Source: JBBDRW01 sp040905265
Lineage (GTDB): Bacteria; Bacteroidota; Rhodothermia; Balneolales; Balneolaceae
Direction of reading: 5' to 3'
Length of the DNA stretch: 23,700 nucleotides
Assembly (NCBI GenBank): GCA_040905265.1
Contig: JBBDRW010000140.1
Span: 1 to 23,700 of the forward strand
Shown here: piece after piece, positions 17,808 to 23,700 of the stretch
How positions within the stretch are numbered: position 1 is the stretch's first letter
Layout of the letters: each line of letters opens with the position of its first letter
Position numbers and translations under genes: made by a program
Notes under the pieces: model-generated
Told to the model about the DNA's origin: nothing
Seen by the model: the letters and a program-made list of their open reading frames with translations, nothing else
Database searches by the model: none

Positions 17808-20800
17808 TCAGGAACAACCGGTCGTCGATCCGCAGGTGATACACTTGAGGCAGGTGCCGTTACGGATCATCGTCATGCTCCCGCATTCGGGGCAGGAGTC
17901 GCCTGTGTAGCCGAGCTGTTTGGCCCGGTCATAGTCCGTTTCAAAGTCGGTATCCTCTTCCGCCTGTGCCACGGCACTCGTGGATGCAGCGGCCGGTGTG
18001 TCAGCCGGTTTTTTCGCCTTTTCCTTGTCCTGGCGGGCGACCGCATCAGCCAGTTCCGCCTCTTCGGAGGGGCGCAGTTTCCGCAGAAGGATCTCCTCCG
18101 GCGGTACGTGTGCCAAGTCATCCCGACCAAGATAGGTTACCGCCAGCTCGCGGAAGATATAGTCGATGATGGAGGTGGTCATCTTGATATGCGGGCTGCC
18201 GTTCACCATGCCGCTCGGTTCGAACTTGGTGTAGACAAAAGCGTCCACAAACTCTTCGAGAGGCACTCCGTGCTGGAGTCCAAGTGAAATGGCGATCGCA
18301 AAGCAGTTCATGAGGCTCCGGAAGGCTGCACCCTCACGGTGCATGTCGACGAAGATCTCGCCAAGCTGCCCGTGTTCGTATTCACCGGTCCGGAGATAGA
18401 CGCTCTGGCCGCCGATCTTCACCTTTTGGGTATAGCCGCTGCGCCGGAACGGAAGCCGCTGCCGCCGGGCCACATATTTGTGAACAATCCGCTCGGCAGC
18501 CTCCATCACAGCCGCATCGCCGGGAGTTGTGGAGGCGGTTGACTCCTCTTCCTCATCCTCAAGCTCTTCGAGAACATCACTCATTGAGTTGAGCGGCTGG
18601 CTCAGCTTGGAGCCGTCGCGGTAGAGAGCGTTCGCCTTCAGCATCAGCTTCCAGGAGAGCATATAGGCATCCTTGATATCCTCAACCGTCGCCTCGTTGG
18701 GCAGGTTAATCGTCTTGGAGATCGCACCGGAGATAAACGGCTGGGCCGCTGCCATCATCCGGATGTGCCCTTCGGCCGAGATAAACCGGGTGCCGGTACG
18801 GCCGCACTTGTTGGCGCAGTCGAAGACAGCCAGGTGCTCCTCTTTCAGATGAGGCGCTCCTTCCACGGTCATGGTTCCACAGACATAGTCATTCGCCTCC
18901 TGGATCTGCTCTCTGGTAAAGCCGAGGTGGCGAAGCATGTCGAACTGAAAATCGGAGAGCTGCTCTTCACTGATCTCGAGCACCTCCTTGCAGAACTCCT
19001 CGCCCAGTGTCCACTGGTTGAAGGCGAATTTGATATCAAAACTTCCCGGCAATGCCTCTTCGATAGCTGCGAGCTTCTCGTCGGTAAAGCCCATCTCCTT
19101 CAAACTCTCCGGGTTGATATGGGGGCACCCCTCCAATGCTCCGGAACCTTTGGCATACCGGATAATCTCGTCGATCTCTTTCGGCTTGTAACCAAGATTC
19201 TTCAGGGCAAGAGGGACACTCTGATTGATGATTTTGAAATATCCGCCGCCGGCCAGTTTCTTGAACTTGACCAGTGCAAAGTCCGGCTCGATTCCAGTGG
19301 TGTCACAGTCCATCACCAGGCCGATCGTTCCGGTCGGCGCGATGACCGTCACCTGGGCATTCCGGTACCCATGCTTCTCCCCCATCTCTACTGCACGGTC
19401 GGCATCCTCGCGAGCCGCCTTGAGCAGATAATCGGGACATTCAGCCGGATTGATTCCGACCGGTTTGATGGTCAGCCCTTCATATTCGTCATGATCCGCA
19501 TTCCAGGCGGCCCGGCGGTGGTTTCGTAAAACGCGAAGCATATGTTCTTTGTTCCGCTCATATCCTTCAAACGGGCCCAGTTCACCTGCAAGCTCGGCGC
19601 TGGCCGTATAGGAGCTCATATGCATGATCGCGGTAAGAGAACCGGCTACCGCACACCCTCTCGGGCTGTCGTAGGGCGCTCCCTGAACCATCAGGGCTGT
19701 ACCCAGGTTGGCATATCCCAATCCGAGCGTCCGGAAAATGTAGGAGAGCTCGGCGATCTCTTTCGAGGGGAACTGTGCCATCAATACCGCAATCTCCAGT
19801 ACGACAGTCCAGAGCCGGGAAGCGTAGCGGATCGACTCTACGTCGAATTCACTTCCGTTCTCATCCTTGAAATATTTCATCAGGTTCAGGGATGCAAGGT
19901 TACACGCCGTATTGTCCAGGAACATATACTCCGAACAGGGGTTGCTCGCCTTGATCGGGCCATCTTCCGGACAGGTGTGCCACTCATTGATCGTATCATG
20001 GTACTGCGTGCCGGGGTCGGCGCAGGACCATGCAGCGAACCCGATCTGATCCCACAATTCACGCGCCTGCAAGGTCTTCATCGGTTCAGGTTCCCGGCCC
20101 TCTTCCCGTGCATTCCGTCTCTCGATCCGGCCGTAGAGTTTCCACTCCGAATCATCGATCACAGCCCGCATAAAGGAGTTGGGCACCCGTACCGAGTTGT
20201 TGGAGTTCTGGCCGCTTACCGTGGCGTACGCCTCGGAGTTCCAGTCGGTATCGTAAGAGTCAAATTCAATATCGGAGAAACCCTGTGCGGCAAGCTGGAT
20301 GACCCGTTCAATATAGTTCAGGGGAACCTGGTCCCGCTTTGCCTGCCGGATCGTGGCGCCGAGCTCCTTGTTCTTCAGCGGATCGCGGCTGACCGCTCCG
20401 TTGAGCGTCTGCCCGTCGATCTCCACCGGTTTGTGGCAGAGCCGGATAATCGATTTCAAATGCTTCTGGGTAATTTTTGAACCGGCCACAATCGCAGCAA
20501 CCTTCTGCTCTTCACGAACCTTCCAGTTTACATACTCTTCGATATCGGGGTGGTCCAGATCAAGCGTTACCATCTTGGCCGCCCGCCGTGTGGTTCCACC
20601 CGACTTGATCGCGCCGGCTGCCCGGTCCCCGATCTTCAAAAAACTCATCAATCCCGAGGAGCGTCCGCCGCCGCTGAGCTGCTCTCCCTCACCCCGAAGT
20701 TCGGAGAAGTTGGAGCCGGTCCCGGAGCCATATTTAAACAGGCGGGCTTCCCGTACCCACAGATCCATGATGCCCCCTTCATTTACCAGGTCATCGCGGA

Positions 20801-21413
20801 CACTCTGGATAAAACAGGCGTGCGGCTGAGGGTGGCTGTAGGAGTCTTCCGACCGTTTCAGTTCGCCGGTCTTCCCGTCTACATAGTAATGGCCCTGTGC
20901 CGGGCCGTTGATCCCGTACGCCCAGTGCAGGCCCGTGTTGAACCATTGCGGGCTGTTGGGAGCCGCCATCTGATTGGCCAGCATATAGCAGAGCTCATCG
21001 TAGAAGGCCTTTGCATCCTCTTCGGAATCAAAATAGTCGTGCTTCCAGCCCCAGTAGGTCCAGCAGCCTGCCAGCCGGTGAAACACCTGGCGGCTGTCGA
21101 TTTCGTGAGAATAGCGCTCCTCTTCCGGGAGCTCTTCGAGCGCTTTCTCATCAGGAACCGAACGCTGGAGCCACGTTGGCACCCCTTTTTCCCGAACCTT
21201 CCTGAGCCGGGCGGGAACACCCGCTTTCCGGAAATACTTCTGCGCAATAATATCGGTTGCCACCTGAGACCAGGAGTCCGGCACAACAACGTTCTCCATT
21301 CGGAAAACAAGCGACCCATCCGGATTCTTGATCTCGGATTTGCGCTTTACCAAATTCATTTCGTCAAACGGTGTCTTCCATTCGGGCTTCGTATAATACC
21401 GTGTAAATTTCAT
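17808..21413 (-). CDS. nrdJ: Adenosylcobalamin-dependent (class II) ribonucleotide reductase
   Basis: This 1201-residue cytoplasmic enzyme reduces ribonucleotides to deoxyribonucleotides, using coenzyme B12 to make the active-site thiyl radical. The catalytic core has the radical motif NPCSE (N491, C493, E495) and C504 eleven residues on, the spacing known for Thermotoga NrdJ; the second redox Cys is probably C200 in HACFIQSV. APTGTIG lies at 692-698. The C-terminus carries a TSCPD-type domain (about 1000-1100) and a short zinc-ribbon-like tail with CPEC (1174-1177), CLKC (1188-1191) and a near-terminal Cys at 1200 for re-reduction. No N-terminal ATP-cone is evident, so overall activity control by ATP/dATP may be missing. 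A Cys at 493 argues it is intact. GGAG lies about 9 nt before the ATG. It is G+C-rich (around 60% in sampled stretches). It stands alone with its own promoter, structured leader and terminator. Confidence 0.97.
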   Translation of the reverse strand: MKFTRYYTKPEWKTPFDEMNLVKRKSEIKNPDGSLVFRMENVVVPDSWSQVATDIIAQKYFRKAGVPARLRKVREKGVPTWLQRSVPDEKALEELPEEERYSHEIDSRQVFHRLAGCWTYWGWKHDYFDSEEDAKAFYDELCYMLANQMAAPNSPQWFNTGLHWAYGINGPAQGHYYVDGKTGELKRSEDSYSHPQPHACFIQSVRDDLVNEGGIMDLWVREARLFKYGSGTGSNFSELRGEGEQLSGGGRSSGLMSFLKIGDRAAGAIKSGGTTRRAAKMVTLDLDHPDIEEYVNWKVREEQKVAAIVAGSKITQKHLKSIIRLCHKPVEIDGQTLNGAVSRDPLKNKELGATIRQAKRDQVPLNYIERVIQLAAQGFSDIEFDSYDTDWNSEAYATVSGQNSNNSVRVPNSFMRAVIDDSEWKLYGRIERRNAREEGREPEPMKTLQARELWDQIGFAAWSCADPGTQYHDTINEWHTCPEDGPIKASNPCSEYMFLDNTACNLASLNLMKYFKDENGSEFDVESIRYASRLWTVVLEIAVLMAQFPSKEIAELSYIFRTLGLGYANLGTALMVQGAPYDSPRGCAVAGSLTAIMHMSSYTASAELAGELGPFEGYERNKEHMLRVLRNHRRAAWNADHDEYEGLTIKPVGINPAECPDYLLKAAREDADRAVEMGEKHGYRNAQVTVIAPTGTIGLVMDCDTTGIEPDFALVKFKKLAGGGYFKIINQSVPLALKNLGYKPKEIDEIIRYAKGSGALEGCPHINPESLKEMGFTDEKLAAIEEALPGSFDIKFAFNQWTLGEEFCKEVLEISEEQLSDFQFDMLRHLGFTREQIQEANDYVCGTMTVEGAPHLKEEHLAVFDCANKCGRTGTRFISAEGHIRMMAAAQPFISGAISKTINLPNEATVEDIKDAYMLSWKLMLKANALYRDGSKLSQPLNSMSDVLEELEDEEEESTASTTPGDAAVMEAAERIVHKYVARRQRLPFRRSGYTQKVKIGGQSVYLRTGEYEHGQLGEIFVDMHREGAAFRSLMNCFAIAISLGLQHGVPLEEFVDAFVYTKFEPSGMVNGSPHIKMTTSIIDYIFRELAVTYLGRDDLAHVPPEEILLRKLRPSEEAELADAVARQDKEKAKKPADTPAAASTSAVAQAEEDTDFETDYDRAKQLGYTGDSCPECGSMTMIRNGTCLKCITCGSTTGCS

Positions 21414-21445
21414 AACTGGTCTCCGGTTTACTCTGTTACTGTATT

Positions 21446-21648
21446 AAAAAAATCCTTTGTCGTCAGTGCCTTTCCTGACGTGCATAAACAGGCCCATGAC
21501 AAGACAAACTGTGCTTGTTACCTATATGAACGTCTGCATGAAGCACGTGCGTATCGTGGCGACGGATGGGAGGATCAAATCGGTACAATTGGTAACCAGA
21601 TCAGATCCCTGTGCCTGATTTGGTTCAACCCGCCAGACCCACTGCGAA
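21446..21648 (-). ncRNA. Structured 5' leader RNA of nrdJ (candidate riboswitch/attenuator)
   Basis: From the promoter below, nrdJ would have a leader of about 235 nt. On the minus strand it can form a closing helix CAGGC/GCCUG (21613-21617 with 21489-21493), a long hairpin at 21571-21609 (6+4+3 bp with one U-U mismatch and a bulged U) and a hairpin GUGCUU/AAGCAC (21541-21546 with 21511-21516): a three-way-junction layout. The two wobble pairs in the long hairpin are G-U only on the minus strand, which supports that strand as the RNA. Downstream come a 6-bp stem-loop (21461-21480) and U7 (21452-21446). UUUGUC (21508-21503) could instead pair with GACAAA (21461-21456) just before the U tract. 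The conserved cobalamin-riboswitch boxes are not seen. Confidence 0.5.
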
Positions 21649-21655
21649 CGGTTTC

Positions 21656-21684
21656 AATATATCCGCCGAAGGGTATGCCTTCAA
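21656..21684 (-). promoter_or_regulatory. nrdJ promoter (sigma70-like)
   Basis: On the minus strand TTGAAG (21684-21679) and TATATT (21661-21656) are separated by 17 nt, close to the TTGACA/TATAAT ideal. Transcription would begin near 21649, just before the structured leader. Two DnaA-box matches lie 17 to 45 bp upstream of the -35 box. Confidence 0.6.
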
Positions 21685-21700
21685 GAATTAATTCAACTAT

Positions 21701-21729
21701 TTTTCCACAATTCCCCCTAGTTATCCACA
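21701..21729 (+). promoter_or_regulatory. Two DnaA boxes upstream of nrdJ
   Basis: TTTTCCACA (21701-21709) and TTATCCACA (21721-21729) match the TTWTNCACA consensus, the second exactly the strong form. They lie in the same orientation with starts 20 bp apart. A weaker match TTATCAACA (one mismatch) lies at 21917-21925, also in this orientation. They could regulate nrdJ, as DnaA does for E. coli nrdAB, or mark a replication origin. Confidence 0.6.
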
Positions 21730-22095
21730 ATAGAAATTATAGAAATGGCCTCTCTTTCAGATGAAAATAAAATTAGAATAGCAACTTTTTTTACAACCCC
21801 TATTTATCCGAGGAAAATTGAACTGGATCCTGACATGCAGAAATTATAAATGACTGATTGTCAACGGGTTACAAATTCAAAAATCAAAAACCGTCTGTAC
21901 CATCCAAATCAAATAGTTATCAACACCCCCCTGTGCACACTCCAAACACCCTCAAGACAAACAAGTTATATTCAACTATTAATAATGCTTTAATTAATAA
22001 TATTATATACATGCTAATAAACAGTCAAAAAGATACCAAGAAAAGCCCTATAATACACATTCCCTGCCGCCAATCAACTGTATTCTACTTTTTAA
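21730..22095. other. Gene-free stretch with an A+T-rich block
   Basis: No convincing gene lies here. It holds a weak DnaA-like box (21917-21925) and a 60-bp block at 21961-22020 of about 85% A+T, rich in TTAAT/ATTAA words, which could unwind easily. A 34-codon ATG frame (21745-21849) has no ribosome site. Together with the DnaA boxes it has the parts list of an origin, but no dnaA or other replication gene is in view. Confidence 0.5.
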
Positions 22096-22233
22096 GAGGC
22101 ATTGAAAAACCAGGATTTTTGGTCAAGATCGAGGCCAGAGGGATTTAATAACCACAGCATATTGATCATATGTGAGGATTATTAAATCCCGATAACGAAG
22201 ATATTGACCAAAAAGACGGTTTTGTCAAGCCTC
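22096..22233. repeat. 138-bp near-palindromic element (MITE/REP-like)
   Basis: The two arms are imperfect inverted copies over about 65 bp each. Matching blocks run GAGGC/GCCTC at the tips, GATTTTTGGTCAAGATC against GATATTGACCAAAAAGAC, and GGGATTTAATAA against TTATTAAATCCC, meeting near CATATTGATCATATG. It begins 3 nt after the stop codon of the symporter gene and could form a very long hairpin at its mRNA 3' end. One end recurs at 11563-11580, so it is likely a dispersed repeat. No clear target-site duplication is visible. Confidence 0.7.
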
Positions 22234-22236
22234 CTT

Positions 22237-23538
22237 TCAATCCTCCAGGTGCAACTTCCCCAACAACCCCTCCGAATAAGCCACGGCAACCGAAACCGCC
22301 GCATCCCCGGTAACATTCACCGCTGTCCGCACCATATCCAGAATCCTGTCCACCCCGAGAATCAGAGCGATTCCCTCCACCGGTACCTGAATGGCCTGCA
22401 GAACAATCACCAGCATGATGATCCCCGCTCCGGGCACACCCGCTGCACCGATGGAGGCGAGCGTTGCCGTCAGCACGATGGTCAGCTGCTGGGCAATGGA
22501 GAGATCCATTCCAAGAGCCTGTGCGATGAAGACCGCCGCCACCGCCTGATAGAGGCTCGTCCCGTCCATGTTGATTGTAGCCCCGATCGGCAGTACAAAA
22601 CTCGATACCTCTTCATTCACTCCGAGGTTCTTTTCGACCCGTTCCATCGTTACAGGCAGAGTTGCTGCACTTGAACTGGTACTGAACCCGAGCAGGATGG
22701 CGGGACGAATTGCACGAAAGAAGTCGATCAGCCTCATTTTACTGAACAATTTGAAGAGAGTGGAGTAGACGATCGTCACATGGAGAAGAAGCCCGATCAA
22801 CACGGCCAGTCCATACCATCCGAGTGCCTGCAACAGGCTGAACGCCTGGGAGAGATCGTCCCCGGCCAGATCGGTTATGACGGCTGCCATCAGGGCAAAG
22901 ACACCGTAGGGTGCCACCTTCATGATCAGATCCACGACCTTGATAATCACATCATTCAGCGCTTCAAAAAACTGTATAAGCGGCGCTCCCTTCTGGACCG
23001 GAATGCTGATGATCCCGATCCCGAGAAGAATGGCAATGAAAACCACCTGAAGCATATTCGAGTTGTCTCCTGCCGCTTCGAACACATTTTCCGGCACAAT
23101 GTCGACAAGGAACTGTAACGGGCTCCTCTCCAATACCTCCATCGCTGTCTCTCCGCTCCCCGCAACCGACTCACTGTAACCCTCCATCAGGCTGGTTCGA
23201 GTCTCCTCCGGCAACGTTTTTCCCGGCTGCATGGTGTTCACCGTCACCAGGCCGATCGTGATGGCAAGGGTGGTCGTTACCATATAGATCGCAATGGTCT
23301 TCCCTCCCATTCTCGACAGTTTGGCCACATCGTTCAGGCTGCTGATCCCGACAATAAGGGAGGCGAGAATCAGTGGTACTGCAATCAGTTTGAGCAGGTC
23401 GACAAAGATCGTCCCGAACGGCCGGATATAATCGGTTGTAAACTCATTCCAGCCTGCGGCGCTCGAGACCAACCCCCAGATCAACCCCAGGATCAGGCCG
23501 ATGATGATTTGCCAGTGCAGCTTTTTATACCATTTCAT
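22237..23538 (-). CDS. Dicarboxylate/amino acid:cation symporter (DAACS, GltP/DctA type)
   Basis: This is a 433-residue inner-membrane carrier that takes up glutamate/aspartate or C4-dicarboxylates with Na+ or H+. Family signatures are clear: the serine-rich re-entrant loop GFSTSSSAATLPVTM (284-298), NMDGTSLYQ (323-331) and DRILDMVRTAVNVTGDAA (397-414). R404 in DMVRT aligns with GltPh R397, which binds the acidic side chain, and D401 with GltPh D394, so an acidic amino acid is the best guess; a neutral substrate is unlikely. The loop at about 105-140 (after NTMQPG) is the variable region between TM3 and TM4. The start at 23538 (MKWYKKLHWQ) has no clear ribosome site, but hydrophobic TM1 follows directly. 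It is transcribed towards nrdJ's upstream region and appears monocistronic. Confidence 0.95.
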   Translation of the reverse strand: MKWYKKLHWQIIIGLILGLIWGLVSSAAGWNEFTTDYIRPFGTIFVDLLKLIAVPLILASLIVGISSLNDVAKLSRMGGKTIAIYMVTTTLAITIGLVTVNTMQPGKTLPEETRTSLMEGYSESVAGSGETAMEVLERSPLQFLVDIVPENVFEAAGDNSNMLQVVFIAILLGIGIISIPVQKGAPLIQFFEALNDVIIKVVDLIMKVAPYGVFALMAAVITDLAGDDLSQAFSLLQALGWYGLAVLIGLLLHVTIVYSTLFKLFSKMRLIDFFRAIRPAILLGFSTSSSAATLPVTMERVEKNLGVNEEVSSFVLPIGATINMDGTSLYQAVAAVFIAQALGMDLSIAQQLTIVLTATLASIGAAGVPGAGIIMLVIVLQAIQVPVEGIALILGVDRILDMVRTAVNVTGDAAVSVAVAYSEGLLGKLHLED

Positions 23539-23559
23539 ATGGATAGGGTATTCGTTCGG

Positions 23560-23589
23560 ATTGTACAGCCGCCCGGCTTCCTTTCACAA
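23560..23589 (-). promoter_or_regulatory. Candidate promoter of the symporter gene
   Basis: On the minus strand TTGTGA (23589-23584) and TACAAT (23565-23560) are 18 nt apart, giving a short leader of about 15 nt before the ATG at 23538. A perfect TTGACA at 23652-23647 has no matching -10 box. The remaining bases to the right edge (23590-23700) show no gene. Confidence 0.4.
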
Positions 23590-23700
23590 GGCGGATCATG
23601 AGTACTTCCATTGGCGGTTCCTGGTGTCGTGCCGAGACTAGTGTTGTGTCAACCATGCGATGTGGGGTAAGTCGAAGAGATTTTACCGTCTGGCAATGCA

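Noticed and set aside
21420..21660. Cobalamin riboswitch upstream of the B12-dependent nrdJ
   Set aside because: Expected from the enzyme's cofactor, but the B12 box and the GCCACTG and GGGAAGG core elements are not found in order. A CGTCAGGAAAGG stretch only resembles part of the B12 box.
20550..21764. Long plus-strand frame of 404 codons
   Set aside because: It lies antisense to nrdJ for most of its length and its sequence is basic and Pro/Arg-rich as typical for a shadow of a G+C-rich gene; nrdJ has full family motifs.
21858..22148. Plus-strand frame of 96 codons starting at TTG
   Set aside because: It runs through the A+T-rich block and into the palindromic repeat, has no ribosome site and reads as low-complexity Asn/Lys/Ile-rich sequence.
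1..23700. CRISPR array, tRNA, rRNA, or intact transposase
   Set aside because: No regularly spaced repeats, no cloverleaf-like sequence, no rRNA core motifs and no transposase or integrase reading frame were seen.

Overview
The window looks like chromosomal DNA from a Bacteroidota-like bacterium, most likely the Balneolota/Rhodothermota side of the FCB group. The evidence is a SusC/SusD outer-membrane pair with a carboxypeptidase-like N-terminal domain, a very long adenosylcobalamin-dependent (class II) ribonucleotide reductase, and sigma70-like -35/-10 promoters. The lineage call is inference: there is no rRNA or phylogenetic marker here.

Positions 16410 down to 1 (all minus strand) form one polysaccharide utilization locus. 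In transcription order it holds a SusC-type TonB-dependent transporter, a SusD-type lipoprotein, a GH35 beta-galactosidase, an MFS sugar/proton symporter, a large DUF5107-TPR protein without a signal peptide, a GH2 glycosidase of 956 residues, and a second GH2 lipoprotein cut off by the left edge. Most gaps are 17 to 75 nt. The exception is a 281-nt gap between susD and GH35, which holds a 12-bp perfect stem-loop and a fragment of a repeat. A divergent AraC-family regulator (16611-17552, plus) sits across a 200-nt intergenic region with several small palindromes and is the obvious candidate controller. The working model is: capture and import of an oligosaccharide by SusCD, trimming of beta-galactosyl and other beta-linked residues by GH35 and GH2 enzymes, uptake of sugar by the symporter, and further cytoplasmic handling by the DUF5107 protein. 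The glycan is not determined; a beta-galactose-containing plant or algal polymer fits best.

Positions 17732-21684 hold nrdJ on the minus strand. It has a clear intrinsic terminator downstream. Upstream it has a good promoter and an unusually long leader (about 235 nt) that can fold into a three-way-junction-like RNA followed by a stem-loop and a U7 tract. Upstream of that promoter are two DnaA-box matches, and 230 to 320 nt further on a weaker box and a 60-bp block of about 85% A+T, an arrangement that resembles a replication origin or a DnaA-controlled nrd promoter.

Positions 22096-22233 are a 138-bp near-perfect palindrome. One of its ends recurs at 11563-11580 next to the GH35 gene, suggesting a dispersed MITE/REP-like repeat. 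The window ends with a Glu/Asp- or dicarboxylate:cation symporter gene (23538-22237, minus) with its own likely promoter. No tRNA, rRNA, CRISPR array or intact transposase was seen.
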